DNA of 64,000 bases from NCBI RefSeq assembly GCF_026343295.1, contig NZ_JAPELY010000001.1, forward strand, positions 3,588,735 through 3,652,734, in the 5' to 3' direction. The translations under genes and the position numbers were made by a program. The notes below the pieces were generated by a model. That model had not been told where the DNA came from and searched no databases. It was given only the letters and a program-made list of their open reading frames with translations. This document shows positions 1 through 8,696 of the stretch, one piece after another. The DNA is from Streptomyces sp. NBC_00083. GTDB lineage: Bacteria; Actinomycetota; Actinomycetes; Streptomycetales; Streptomycetaceae. The number at the start of each line of letters is the position of its first letter. Position 1 is the stretch's first letter.

Positions 1-318
1 CCGCATCTGCCGGATGGGGAACTTCGCCGTGAAGGCCTGGTCTAAGGCTTTGAGGAGTGCGGCCACCGCCCGTGCGCGCACCACGAGTTCGCCCCGGCGG
101 ACCCGGCCGTCGAACCCCCAGTGGCTCGGCTGTACGAGCCGGAGATCCGACGGTGGGACCGCGCAGCCGGAATGCCGGCTGAGGCCCAGTCTCTCCGACG
201 GGGCGGCGGTGACGACCGCGTCGAGGGGATCGGGCGCACCGAGGTGGTGGCTCGGGGATGGCTGTGGGGGAAGTTCTCCCGAATGCGGTCCGTCCCCCTT
301 CAGGCAGGGGTGCCTCAC
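1..318 (-). CDS. M15 family metallopeptidase, N-terminal part (runs off the left edge)
   Basis: Reading leftward from a GTG at 318-316 gives about 105 residues without a stop, continuing past the window edge. The stretch LRLVQPSHWGFDGRV followed by GELVVRARAV and AKFPIRQMR is the pattern of actinobacterial M15-type (D-Ala-D-Ala carboxypeptidase-like) peptidases just before the zinc-binding part, which would lie outside the window. The GTG overlaps the TGA of the AraC gene upstream (GTGA), so coupled translation is possible, but no signal peptide is visible in this reading and the true start may lie further in (around 250). The family call rests on remembered sequence pattern; the catalytic residues are not in view. 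Confidence 0.6.
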   Translation of the reverse strand, partial: MRHPCLKGDGPHSGELPPQPSPSHHLGAPDPLDAVVTAAPSERLGLSRHSGCAVPPSDLRLVQPSHWGFDGRVRRGELVVRARAVAALLKALDQAFTAKFPIRQMR

Positions 319-1361
319 TGACGGGTGCCTCGCTCGTGCAGAGCACGCGGGCCGGGCGTGGGTGGTGCCGTGTGTCCGTGGCGGTGATCGCTGGGCGCGA
401 TGCCGTAGGCCGTTTTGAACGCACGGGTGAACGCGGACGCGTGGGTGAATCCGCAGCGCGCGGCGATGACATGGATCGGCACGGACCGCAGGGCCGGGTC
501 GAGGAGGTCGCGGTAGGCCTTCGTCAGGCGTTGGTGGCGGATGGCGGCGACGAGGGTCGTCCCGTGGGAGTCGCGGGTGAAGAGCCGGTGCAGATAGCTC
601 AGCGAGACGTGATGCGCCGCCGCGATCATCGACGGGGTCAGGGCGGGGTCGTGGAGGTTCTGCCGGATGAACGCCCGGACGTCGTGGAGCATGGCCCGCT
701 GGCGGGTCTCCGGCGGCAGCGCGTCTTCGACGTCGAGCTCACTCGCCAGATGGGCGGCGAGCAGGTCGACGACCACACTGCCCAGCCGCGCGGCCTCGGC
801 GGGCCGGAGCGCGGGCAGTTGACGGTCCAGGCCGTGCAGAAACGCGGTCAGGAGCGAGCCGGTGCCCTCGTGCCCGTGCAGGACCCGCCCGAGCAGATGG
901 CTCACGCGGCGCGGAGGCAGCGGCAGCAGCGACACCGGCAGGTCGATGCCGATTCCCTCGGTGCGCGGGTGCGCCGGTTCCGCGCCGGGGGCGGCGCGGA
1001 ACCGGGAATCGTACGGCTGCGAGCTGGTCACCAGGTGCATGTGCCCGGGGGTGAGGGTCCGTGTGGGCGCCGAGCCGGACGTGAGCATGGTCAGGTGGTA
1101 GACCTCCTCGTCGCTCCGGCGGATCATGCGCCCGGTTCGTCTGACGCGGATCGACGGGAACGCGGTGGCCAGGAGGGTGACGGGCCCCAGCCGTGCTTGC
1201 CGGACGGTGGCGGTGAAGGTGGCGGCATGGTCGCTCGTCATCTCGGCCGCGCGGGAACGGCCCATGACCTCCCGCCAGCGTTCGAAGCAGTCGGGCCCGT
1301 CCGCCCCCGCGCCGCCGTCCGCGCCGTCCTTGCCCGCGCAGGCCTCCGCTCCCGCTGTCAT
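315..1361 (-). CDS. AraC family transcriptional regulator
   Basis: A 348-residue protein. The N-terminal two thirds resemble the AraC-binding-like sensor domain. The C-terminal ~100 residues carry the double helix-turn-helix: HVSLSYLHRLF is the first recognition region and IAARCGFTHASAFTRAFK the highly conserved second one. It probably senses a small molecule and activates a nearby gene; the target is not evident. Its stop overlaps the start of the M15 peptidase reading. An internal Met near residue 33 is an alternative start because the first ~30 residues are low-complexity Ala/Gly/Asp. Family assignment is firm, ligand unknown. Confidence 0.9.
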   Translation of the reverse strand: MTAGAEACAGKDGADGGAGADGPDCFERWREVMGRSRAAEMTSDHAATFTATVRQARLGPVTLLATAFPSIRVRRTGRMIRRSDEEVYHLTMLTSGSAPTRTLTPGHMHLVTSSQPYDSRFRAAPGAEPAHPRTEGIGIDLPVSLLPLPPRRVSHLLGRVLHGHEGTGSLLTAFLHGLDRQLPALRPAEAARLGSVVVDLLAAHLASELDVEDALPPETRQRAMLHDVRAFIRQNLHDPALTPSMIAAAHHVSLSYLHRLFTRDSHGTTLVAAIRHQRLTKAYRDLLDPALRSVPIHVIAARCGFTHASAFTRAFKTAYGIAPSDHRHGHTAPPTPGPRALHERGTRQ

Positions 1362-1578
1362 CCGGCTCGTGCCCCCGTCGTGTGGATCTTCCGGGATGCT
1401 AACCGAGTCGACCGGGTGTCAACGCGGTAGGACGGCTCCGCGGCAGGACGGATGCCTGGCGCGGGGGAGGGGAGCGGCCCGGGTCCGCGCCGAGGACCAC
1501 TTCCGGATGCGCGGGCCCGTGCCACCCCGCAGTGTGGATGGCGCCATGCCTGCCCTGCGATGGAGCGAGGAGACCGAG

Positions 1579-1812
1579 ATGACGCCAGCGAAGGACACCG
1601 GCCCGCGGGAACCGTCCAAAGGCGACAAGGTGACGTGGAAGAGTCACGGCAGCCAAGCCGAGGGGAGTGTGGAGAAGAAGATCACCAAGCGGACGGAGGC
1701 GGCCGGCCGCACCGTAGACGCCTCCCCCGATGATCCTCAGTACGAAGTGCGCAGCGACAAGTCCGGGCGGACGGCCGTGCACAAACCCTCGGCGCTCAAG
1801 AAGAAGAAGTAG
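1579..1812 (+). CDS. DUF2945 (hypervirulence-associated TUDOR-like) small protein
   Basis: A 77-residue basic protein with the block KGDKVTWKSHGSQAEGSVEKK typical of DUF2945, a single small beta-barrel related to TUDOR domains. It ends in a lysine run. The ATG at 1579 is chosen because GAGGAG lies 6-7 bases upstream and the domain starts right after; the frame stays open far upstream without coding character. Members are small, widespread and of unknown biochemical role. It stands alone between the divergent AraC gene and the convergent dioxygenase gene. Confidence 0.85.
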   Translation: MTPAKDTGPREPSKGDKVTWKSHGSQAEGSVEKKITKRTEAAGRTVDASPDDPQYEVRSDKSGRTAVHKPSALKKKK

Positions 1813-1851
1813 CAGAGCGCGTGGGACGAGTGTCCGATCCGCGCGGACGGG

Positions 1852-2700
1852 TCAGTCGCGCTGCCAGAGCGCGGGGACGTTCGGAGGCTCCCAGCCCGTG
1901 ATCGCGGTGTGTGCCTGGAGGCACCGGTAGGAGGGGCCCGCGTACGTCACGGTGTCGCCGGCCCGGTAGGACGTCCCCGCGGCCCAGGTGCCGGAAGGGG
2001 GCGTGGTGGGTGGCGTCGTGGGGGGTGTGGTGGGGTCCTGGGGGGTGTCCAGGACGAAGTCGTACGTGCCCTCGCGCGCGGGCCCGACCTGGCGGACGTT
2101 CATGAGCAGGCGCGCGTCGAAGATCGTGTCCGTGCTGTTGCGCGGTTCTCCGGGGAAGTACAGCTGCGTGGTGATGATGCGCCCGCCCGGGGCCTGCACC
2201 TTGACGTGGAGGTGCCGCGTCCGGCCGGGGTAGAGGCCCGGCACGATCGTGGTCAGGCTGAACGCGCCCTGGGCGGTGCTGAATTGGTGGCCTCGGAACG
2301 TGTAGCCGGTGTTGTCGTAGTTGCCGTTGTCGTCGGCCTGCCAGAAGTCGAGCAGTGCCCCGGCGATCGGCCGGCAGGTCCGGCTGAAGACGTAGCCGCT
2401 GACCGTGAGGCGCGTACCGGGGGTGCCGTCGGTGATCAGGGTCGTCCGCAGAGGAGAGTTGGGTTTGAAGTACGGGCCCTCGATCTGCTCGACGGTCGGC
2501 TCGTCCCCGTCGTGGCACGACGGGGTCGCCGCCAGGGGCCGGGCCGCGGTGCCACGGTCGCGGGCCAGGGCCACGCCGCCGCGGACGAGTAGGGGGGTCG
2601 CGCCGAGCGCGGCAGCGGCACGCAGCACCGACTTGCGGCTGACCCGCGGGGACGCGGCGTTTTCGGCCGATGCCTCGACGGGCTCTTCGGAAGCGGACAT
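1852..2700 (-). CDS. Secreted intradiol ring-cleavage dioxygenase with C-terminal carbohydrate-binding module
   Basis: A 282-residue protein. Residues 20-47 form a Tat-like signal (SRKSVLR then a hydrophobic stretch). Residues ~65-220 are an intradiol dioxygenase domain: EGPYF, LLDFWQAD, the RTRHLHVKV metal motif (H163, H165) and likely tyrosine ligands Y128 and Y157 for non-haem Fe(III). A Pro/Thr linker (PTTPPTTPP) leads to a ~45-residue module with spaced aromatics (W239, Y245, W270, W279) like CBM5/12. This layout is known for extracellular streptomycete catechol dioxygenases acting on lignin-derived aromatics near polysaccharide. AGGAGG sits 6 bases before the ATG. The AraC gene just upstream on the same strand (stop 2787) is a plausible regulator. 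Confidence 0.92.
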   Translation of the reverse strand: MSASEEPVEASAENAASPRVSRKSVLRAAAALGATPLLVRGGVALARDRGTAARPLAATPSCHDGDEPTVEQIEGPYFKPNSPLRTTLITDGTPGTRLTVSGYVFSRTCRPIAGALLDFWQADDNGNYDNTGYTFRGHQFSTAQGAFSLTTIVPGLYPGRTRHLHVKVQAPGGRIITTQLYFPGEPRNSTDTIFDARLLMNVRQVGPAREGTYDFVLDTPQDPTTPPTTPPTTPPSGTWAAGTSYRAGDTVTYAGPSYRCLQAHTAITGWEPPNVPALWQRD

Positions 2701-2786
2701 CACGAACCTCCTGAGGACGGGCGGGGAGCGGGGAAGCACGGGAGCGGACGGTGTGAGCGGTGCGCGTGTGCTTGCCCGTAGCCAAG

Positions 2787-3704
2787 CTAGGAGTCGACGG
2801 GGTCGGTCGCGATGGACTCGATCCGGGGATCGTGGTGATTTCCCGCGGCGTCGGACCGGAACGCGCCCGGCGACGTACCGGTCTCTCTGCGGAAGAACCG
2901 GCAGAAGTACGCGGGATCGGGGAACCCGACCGCGCTCGCGACCTGACGTACCGTCAACTCTGTGGCGATCAGGAGGCGTTTGGCTTCCAGCGTCTTCTGG
3001 CGACGGATGAGCGTGCCCGGTGTCAGGCCGGTGGCCTGCCGTACCAAGGTCTGTAGATGGCCCGCTGACATGCCGAGTTCCTGCGCGCAGGAGTCGACCG
3101 ATCGGCCGGTGCCGCCGGGCAGCCGGAGCAACCGGGCGAACTCGGCCGCCACCTCGGCGGCGCGGCTGCGCATCGAGGCCTCCCCGGCGGGCGAACAGCC
3201 GCGCAGCGCCCGCGCGATGAGGATGTGCAGATACGCGCGGAGCACCATCGTGTAGCCGGGGTGCAGCGCCCGGTACTCGGCCTCCATCTCGGCCAGGAGC
3301 GCTTCGATGGAGGTGGACTGGCCGGCCGGATCGTGGCCGGGCCCGGTCGACAGGGCGCGCAGTGCGGTCACGTCCTGGGGCCGGGAGAGCAGGAAATCCT
3401 CGTTGAAGAGGACCACATGGCCCGTGAGGTCTTCCGCGTCCGCCCAGTGGTGTATCTGGCCCGGCGTGATCACGCACACCTGCGGGGGCCTCAGGGGTCG
3501 GCGGGCCGAGTCCAGCACGTGGGCGCCGTGGCCCCCGGTGACGTACACGATCTCGTAGAAGGTGTGCCGGTGCGGGAAGTTGGCGCGCGACAGCGCGCCG
3601 ATGGTGTCGAAGGTGCCGATGGCGAAGGGGAGCAGATGCGGGAACGGGACGTCCAGGCGGTGCAACGGGATGTCGAAGCGCGGGGCACGCCGTGGCTCGT
3701 CCAT
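2787..3704 (-). CDS. AraC family transcriptional regulator with cupin sensor domain
   Basis: About 305 residues. The N-terminal half is an AraC-type cupin (PHRHTFYEIVYVTGGHG, then VITPGQIHHW). The C-terminal half has the two helix-turn-helix units: LGMSAGHLQTLVRQATG and the signature VASAVGFPDPAYFCRFFRRETG. It lies 86 bases upstream of the dioxygenase on the same strand, so control of aromatic catabolism is a reasonable inference. The ATG at 3704 begins the conserved part; an ATG at 3764 would add 20 residues with no family resemblance. Ribosome-binding sites are weak for both. Confidence 0.9.
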   Translation of the reverse strand: MDEPRRAPRFDIPLHRLDVPFPHLLPFAIGTFDTIGALSRANFPHRHTFYEIVYVTGGHGAHVLDSARRPLRPPQVCVITPGQIHHWADAEDLTGHVVLFNEDFLLSRPQDVTALRALSTGPGHDPAGQSTSIEALLAEMEAEYRALHPGYTMVLRAYLHILIARALRGCSPAGEASMRSRAAEVAAEFARLLRLPGGTGRSVDSCAQELGMSAGHLQTLVRQATGLTPGTLIRRQKTLEAKRLLIATELTVRQVASAVGFPDPAYFCRFFRRETGTSPGAFRSDAAGNHHDPRIESIATDPVDS

Positions 3705-3865
3705 CCCGGCAGTGTGGGACACCGGCCGCTCGCAGGTCCAGACCAATCGTCGCGATCGGGCCATCCGGCCGGGGCCCAGCCGCTGGCGCTCGCTCGGGAG
3801 GTGCTCGCACAGGGGGATGTCCGGGAGGCGGACACCGTGCGGCCCCGGCGCGCGATAATGGCCTC

Positions 3866-4714
3866 ATGCTCGTGGACACGGTGCGTACGCGACTCGGATC
3901 CGCCCTCTTCTCCCGTGTGGCGGGGCCGGACGGACCCGTCAACCGGGCCCGGATCCACGACACGCCCGGTCCCCGCTGGTTCGCCCCCGACTCGCCGGTG
4001 CGAACGGTGCACGGCGACGCCTCCATGTTCATAGGCGGCATCGCCGCCCTGCTCCTGCAGTCCCTGCACCCTCTGGCCATGGCGGCCGTCGCCGGGCACT
4101 CCGGTTACAAGGGCGACCCCTGGGGCCGCCTCCAGCGCACCAGCACCTTCCTCGCCGTCACCACCTTCGGCACGGCGGACCATGCCCAGCACGCGGTGGA
4201 CCAGGTGCGCGCCGTGCACACCCGGATCCGCGGGACCGCTCCCGACGGGCGCCGCTATCGCGCGGACGACCCGCACCTGCTCACCTGGGTGTACACCGCC
4301 GAGGCGTACTGCTTCCTCCGCGCCCACCAGCGCTTCGGCGCCCGCCCGTTGACCCCGGAACAGGGCGATCGGTACGTTGCCGAGGCCGCGCGGGTCGCGC
4401 AGGCACTCGGGGCCGACACGACGCCGACCGGCACGGCCGGGCTGCTCCGCCGCCTGGACGACTACCGCCCCGAACTGCGCGCCACCCCGGCGGCCCGGGA
4501 AGCGGCCCGCTTCCTGTTGCTCACCCCGCCGCTGCCGTGGGCGGCCCGCCCGGCGTACGGGGTGCTCGCCGCGAACGCGGTCGGGCTCCTGCCCGGCTGG
4601 GCGCGCCGCGCACTGACGCTGCCGCACGTCCCCGTGGTGGAGGAGACCCTGGTACGGCTGGGCGGCCACGGGATGACCCGCACGATCCGGTGGGCCATGC
4701 GCCCCCCGGCCTGA
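3866..4714 (+). CDS. Oxygenase MpaB family protein (DUF2236)
   Basis: A 282-residue protein with features of the MpaB/latex-clearing-protein-like group: GDASMFIGGIAALLLQSLHPLAMAAV near residue 50, an RLQRTSTF block, the conserved WVYTAEAYCF segment and a C-terminal HGMTRTIRWA. Family members are haem-containing oxygenases acting on diverse lipophilic substrates; the substrate here cannot be read from sequence. Start ATG 3866 matches the family N-terminus. Divergent from the AraC gene on its left with about 160 bases between. Confidence 0.85.
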   Translation: MLVDTVRTRLGSALFSRVAGPDGPVNRARIHDTPGPRWFAPDSPVRTVHGDASMFIGGIAALLLQSLHPLAMAAVAGHSGYKGDPWGRLQRTSTFLAVTTFGTADHAQHAVDQVRAVHTRIRGTAPDGRRYRADDPHLLTWVYTAEAYCFLRAHQRFGARPLTPEQGDRYVAEAARVAQALGADTTPTGTAGLLRRLDDYRPELRATPAAREAARFLLLTPPLPWAARPAYGVLAANAVGLLPGWARRALTLPHVPVVEETLVRLGGHGMTRTIRWAMRPPA

Positions 4715-4785
4715 CCGGCCCGGGGCCCCGTCAGCGGTGCGACCGGCCCGTGCCGTCCTCGGGCCCGACCACCGGCCCCCGTCCC

Positions 4786-5328
4786 TCAGCGGTGCGCGGG
4801 GGCCCTGTCCTGTCCTCGGACCGGCGGGGGGCATGCGGAGCACAGGGCTCCGTCGTGCCGCCGCGCCGCACCGACGGGCCTGCCCGAGACGCGGATGCGG
4901 CGCAGGAGGCCGGGCGTGGTGCGCAGGGCCGGGGCGCTGCGCCAAGTGACGCCCGAATGGCGGGAGTACAGATGCGACAGGGCGCGGTTGGGCAGCCCGC
5001 TGGAAAGGAACTCCGCGTCGATGTCCACACCCGTGATCAGGCCTCGTCCGCAGGTGGTGCAGAGCCGGTAGTGGATCTGGCCGACGACCTTGCGGATGTG
5101 CACCAGGAGCAGGCACTCCTGGCCGGGGTTGGCGCCGGTGCCGGTGCCGGGCTCGCCAGGAATGTGGGTGCAGAGGAACTCGATGTCGCGGTACGCGAAG
5201 ATCCTTCGCCGCAGCCGCCTCGTGAACCGTTCGCGGCGGCCGTGCCGCGCACCGTGCGCCGTAGACGGCTCGGCGGCGGGCGCGGAACGGACGAGGACGC
5301 TCCTGGGACGTGCGTGGTGTCCGGACAT
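4786..5328 (-). CDS. Hypothetical protein with GNAT-like core
   Basis: A 180-residue protein. The middle (residues ~60-130) reads LLLVHIRKVVGQIHYRLCTTCG then ITGVDIDAEFLSSGLPNRALSHL and HSGVTWRSAP, resembling a family of streptomycete proteins built like an N-acetyltransferase fold with a CxxC pair, though the usual GNAT acetyl-CoA loop is degenerate. The N-terminal ~40 residues are basic and low in complexity and may be a mis-set start. Convergent with the MpaB gene. Function unknown. Confidence 0.55.
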   Translation of the reverse strand: MSGHHARPRSVLVRSAPAAEPSTAHGARHGRRERFTRRLRRRIFAYRDIEFLCTHIPGEPGTGTGANPGQECLLLVHIRKVVGQIHYRLCTTCGRGLITGVDIDAEFLSSGLPNRALSHLYSRHSGVTWRSAPALRTTPGLLRRIRVSGRPVGAARRHDGALCSACPPPVRGQDRAPAHR

Positions 5329-5480
5329 GGGCCACGTGTGCCCTGCCGGCCGTCCCTGACACCTGTGCGCCGCTCCCCGGCGCGCGGCCGAGCCGCGATA
5401 CTGCGGGTTTGGAGCGGGCTCATCGGGTACTCGCGCCGACGTACGACGTACGACGCACGCGCTTTTCGCGGGAGGTATTC

Positions 5481-5672
5481 ATGAGCGAGCTGGGAGACAT
5501 GGTCGGCAAGGCCAAGGAATGGGCCAAGGGCCACCCCGACCAGGCCGACAAGGGAGTGGCGAGGGCCGAACGGCTGGTGGACGAGCGCACGGGCAACAAA
5601 TACGACGCCCAGACCGACAAGGCCGCCGACGCGGCCCGCCGCTCCTACCGGGCCGATACGCCGGAGCGCTGA
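5481..5672 (+). CDS. Rv0909/MT0933-like putative antitoxin
   Basis: A 63-residue, highly charged helical protein (MSELGDMVGKAKEWAKGHPD, then VDERTGNKYDAQTDKAADAA). The K/A/D-rich heptad-like pattern and the VDE-TGNKY block match the MT0933-type antitoxin family common in actinobacteria, usually found without an obvious toxin. GGGAGG stands 6 bases before the ATG. No toxin gene is adjacent. Several such annotations in Streptomyces are by similarity only, so an antitoxin role is not shown. Confidence 0.7.
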   Translation: MSELGDMVGKAKEWAKGHPDQADKGVARAERLVDERTGNKYDAQTDKAADAARRSYRADTPER

Positions 5673-6264
5673 CCCGCTTCCCGGGCTTCTTCGCGCCCCC
5701 GGCATCGTGTGCCGGAGGCGCGTCATGCCCATGCCGTGCGCTCGCGGCAGTCGAAAGGCAGAACCCGGCCCGTCCGAGAATCGCTCCGGGCCGGAGCACC
5801 GCCGGAGAGTTCCTCCGTTCTGTGTCCGTGACGAGATCGCCTACGACGGGCGTCGGTGTGCGGGTCCCCATGTCGGTTGTGGTTGCCGGTCGTCCACTTC
5901 GGGCTCATGTGCCTGATCCATCCGGACCGCAGCGGCCCCTTTCGACGGTGACGCGGTGTTAATGGCGTGACATGAGTGACGGCTGGCGCGCCATCGGCAT
6001 GGCGATTTCGCGCCCGGTCCGCCGGGGCAGTCGACGTTCCGCGGGACGCGATGGTCGGCCTTCACCGGCGTATCCGGCTCGGGCAAGTCCTCGCTTCGGT
6101 CATCGACCTGGGACCTGGCGGTGGCGACGCGGGCGGCCGCGTCGCCGCCACGGGCCCCCGGCCAAGGTGGCAAAGTCCCGCCGCAACGCCACCGCCCCGC
6201 ACCTCGCGGCCCGCCGGACGGGCTCCTGATGGCCCTCGGGTTCGTCCGAACCGTGCTGGCACCC
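5673..6264. other. Non-coding stretch with a UvrA-like relic
   Basis: No intact gene is seen on either strand. The only recognisable content is the short UvrA-like fragment near 6030-6105, listed separately. The rest reads as GC-rich spacer between the small antitoxin-like gene and the 3' end of the nuclease-like gene. Confidence 0.5.
6030..6105 (+). pseudogene. Fragment of a UvrA-like ABC ATPase N-terminus
   Basis: With one frame change the plus strand reads VDVPRDAMV followed by AFTGVSGSGKSSL, the hallmark N-terminal Walker A region of UvrA and its drug-resistance paralogues. No further UvrA sequence follows, so this is a ~25-residue relic of a deleted gene. Confidence 0.5.
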
Positions 6265-7491
6265 TCAGTCCGTCGGGACGGGCACCTCCGCCCCCTGCTG
6301 CGGAACGACTCCACCGGGGGCGCACCGCGCGGAACCAGTGCGGGCGACTTCGTCGCGAAGCGGGGCGAGGAGCATCTGTACGGTCGCCCTCAGGTCGGCG
6401 GCGGCCTCCGCGCCCGCGATGGTGGGGCGAAGAGGAAAGGGCAGGAGCCACCACGTGGCGTCCCGGTCTGCTCGGTCGGTGGCCGGCAGAGCGGGCAGAT
6501 CCGGCTGGTGGCGGTCGAGCAGCCGATCGGCGGCGCGATGCATGGCGAGGTACACCTGGTACAGGCGGTCGTGGGAGAGCTGCGCCGCGGCGGTGCGAAA
6601 GCCCACGCGCAGGGGTGAGCGGCAGCCTTCGAGTCCCCAGTAGGACGTGGGCTCCATGCACACGGAAAGCCCCGACCACGCCCCGCAGAACTCCTGGCCG
6701 TACCAGTCCCACAACTCCGTCGACGGCAGCACCGCGTTCTTCCCCGGAGCATGCCACCGCGGGGCGTACGGGGCCTCCAGTTCCGCCCCGACGATCCTGC
6801 AGAGCACCCGTGTCGTATGCAGGGCCTTCGCGAACGTGCCCCCCACGCCACCCGCGGTCAGCTCCTGCGCTGTCCAGCCCACCAGCTCGTCCTCGAACTT
6901 CGTGATGATTCCCCCCAGTTGATAGAGATCCGACTCCAACTCCCGCCCTCCCGGTGCGGCATCACCGAGTACGGCAAGGAGCCTCGGCCAGGCCGTGATG
7001 CCCATCCGGCGGCCCCCGCCCAGCGCCAGCCACTCCACGCCGGACGGCTCCGCCCGCCACGGTTCGCCCGCGACGGACAGGCCCGCCGCTGCCGTACGGG
7101 CCGCCAGTGCGGCCCGCAGGTCCGGGATGCGGGGGGCTGGGCAGACCAGGAGCGTGGAGCCGCCCACTTCGAGCGCTCTCAGATAGGCGACCGGTTGCTT
7201 GTCGGTCAGCGGCGCGCCGAACTTCCCTTCGATCGACATCCAGGTCCTGCTTCCGGCCCGCCCGGCGATGTCCACCCGGCCGCCGCCGCCGTCCGCGCCG
7301 GCCACCTCGCTGCTGAACTCGACCCGGCCGCGCACCTCTTGGGGCACCGCGTCCGAGGAGAGCAGCGCGACCATCGCCGCGCGCGCCGCGGGATGCCGAT
7401 TGAGCACGAAACACAGCGCTTCGGTGACGAGAGTCTCCGGGTGCGGCACTTTGAACCGCTCGGCCAGATGCGCGAGCACGGACGTGTTCAT
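6265..7491 (-). CDS. PD-(D/E)XK nuclease superfamily-like protein, orphan
   Basis: A 408-residue protein. Residues ~70-95 contain GRVDIA then MSIEGKFGAPLTDKQP, giving D74, E88 and K90 in the D-x(n)-E-x-K arrangement of PD-(D/E)XK nucleases; E24 in the first helix (PETLVTEALCFVLNRHP) may complete the site. The N-terminal helix plus this core is typical of orphan restriction-like nucleases. The C-terminal ~250 residues are not recognised. ATG 7491 has AGGGAG 6 bases upstream; a longer start at 7536 adds 15 unlike residues. No methylase or helicase partner is adjacent. Could be a single-gene defence nuclease or a domesticated relative. Confidence 0.65.
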   Translation of the reverse strand: MNTSVLAHLAERFKVPHPETLVTEALCFVLNRHPAARAAMVALLSSDAVPQEVRGRVEFSSEVAGADGGGGRVDIAGRAGSRTWMSIEGKFGAPLTDKQPVAYLRALEVGGSTLLVCPAPRIPDLRAALAARTAAAGLSVAGEPWRAEPSGVEWLALGGGRRMGITAWPRLLAVLGDAAPGGRELESDLYQLGGIITKFEDELVGWTAQELTAGGVGGTFAKALHTTRVLCRIVGAELEAPYAPRWHAPGKNAVLPSTELWDWYGQEFCGAWSGLSVCMEPTSYWGLEGCRSPLRVGFRTAAAQLSHDRLYQVYLAMHRAADRLLDRHQPDLPALPATDRADRDATWWLLPFPLRPTIAGAEAAADLRATVQMLLAPLRDEVARTGSARCAPGGVVPQQGAEVPVPTD

Positions 7492-7597
7492 GGCGGCTCC
7501 CTGGATGACGCCGGTCCACACCGGCACAGCGGACAACTCGACTGCCGCGGAGTCGACTTGATGGCAGGACCGAGGCCGGGTCCACCATGTTCTGCGG

Positions 7598-8026
7598 CTA
7601 CGCCCGCCCGGTCGGGGAGAGTCTGTCGGCCTGACGGCGCGTGCGTCGGTCGAGCGTTGCCAGTGCGGTGTTGACGAGCACCACGACAGCGAAGGACACG
7701 GCCATGGCGTGGTGCCCGACGGCGAAGAGTGCGGCCGTGGCCGAGCCGAACACCACGGCCTTCACCAACAGGACGCCGGACTGCGGTAGGTGCACACGGG
7801 CCTTCGGGGCGGCGAACATTCCCCACACCACGGCCGCCAGGCCCGGCGCGGCGAGCGCGAGGAGGATGCGTACGGCGACGGGGCCGCCCTGCGCGTACCC
7901 CCACACGCCGATCGCGGTCAGGGCGCAGAGTTCCAGGACGAACGCCAGGCCCTCATTGATCAGGTGCGCAGGACGAGGGAGTTGCAACGGACGTCCTTCG
8001 TGATCGCCGGGCCCGGGTGGGAGCAA
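7598..8026 (-). CDS. YrdB family membrane protein (DUF2568)
   Basis: A 142-residue protein with four hydrophobic segments. The first, NEGLAFVLELCALTAIGVWGY, and the motif AAPGLAAVVWGMFAAPKA are diagnostic of the YrdB/DUF2568 family of small four-helix membrane proteins of unknown function. It sits in a same-strand series with TspO and the DUF5133 gene but with its own 80-base spacer. Confidence 0.85.
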   Translation of the reverse strand: MLPPGPGDHEGRPLQLPRPAHLINEGLAFVLELCALTAIGVWGYAQGGPVAVRILLALAAPGLAAVVWGMFAAPKARVHLPQSGVLLVKAVVFGSATAALFAVGHHAMAVSFAVVVLVNTALATLDRRTRRQADRLSPTGRA

Positions 8027-8106
8027 CCCGTATTAGAGCAAGAGGAGCCCGCTGGCGGAAGAGGCTGGTGCCGTCCGCTGCGGTCCGCCGCCGTCGGGTC
8101 GTCGGC

Positions 8107-8682
8107 TCACGCCTGGATGGTGGTGAGGTGGCTGCTGGGGTTCCGCCGGGCGATGGAAGCGTTGAGCGCGGTGGCGAACAGGCACCACCCCGCGTACGGC
8201 AGGAGGGCGCGCCCTGCTGTGCGGTCCGTCCGGGCGAGCCGGCGCAGGAGTTCGAGATTGCTGAGATCGAGCAGTACGGTACCGGCCAGGCCGGCCCTGG
8301 GGCTGCGCAGGCCGAAGAAGAGCCAGTTCCAGCTCGCGTTGAGAGCGAGGTTCCCGGCCAGGCTCGCGGCCACGTGGCGCCGCTCGCGCCGGTCGCGCAC
8401 CCCGCCCAGGGCACGGCCGCCGGCATAGGCGACCGTCGCGTACAGGGGGGTCCACACGAGACCGAACGCCGCCGACGGAGGCTGCCACGCGGGGGTGCGC
8501 AAGGACTTGTACCAGGAGCTGTCGGGATCGACCGCCCGCGCTCCGACCACCGCCGTGGCCGCGACCGCCGCGGCGGTCGCCCCGTAACGCAGCCAGGGCC
8601 GCACCGCGACCGGGGAGCCCGAGGTGTCCGTGGTGCCCGGGGTGTCGGGGGTGCTGAGGTCGGGCTTGCGCATGATGGCCAT
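8107..8682 (-). CDS. TspO/MBR family protein
   Basis: A 191-residue membrane protein of the translocator/benzodiazepine-receptor family. Visible motifs: SSWYKSLRTPAWQPPSAAFG then VWTPLY (family WxPP...VWxxLY) and LNASWNWLFFGL in the fourth helix. Family members bind porphyrins and haem intermediates and have been linked to light or oxidative stress. About 40 extra residues precede the first helix, longer than usual; a downstream Met at 8673 is also possible. Ends 76 bases upstream of the YrdB gene. Confidence 0.9.
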   Translation of the reverse strand: MAIMRKPDLSTPDTPGTTDTSGSPVAVRPWLRYGATAAAVAATAVVGARAVDPDSSWYKSLRTPAWQPPSAAFGLVWTPLYATVAYAGGRALGGVRDRRERRHVAASLAGNLALNASWNWLFFGLRSPRAGLAGTVLLDLSNLELLRRLARTDRTAGRALLPYAGWCLFATALNASIARRNPSSHLTTIQA

Positions 8683-8696
8683 ACGGGTTCTCCGCC

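Noticed and set aside
1852..4080. A 742-residue minus-strand fusion of AraC region and dioxygenase
   Set aside because: AGGAGG and a Tat-like signal fix the dioxygenase start at 2700, and the AraC gene is in another frame.
5673..6264. tRNA or small RNA gene in the gap
   Set aside because: No cloverleaf arms, CCA or TTCGA loop seen on either strand by eye; a tRNAscan run would settle it.
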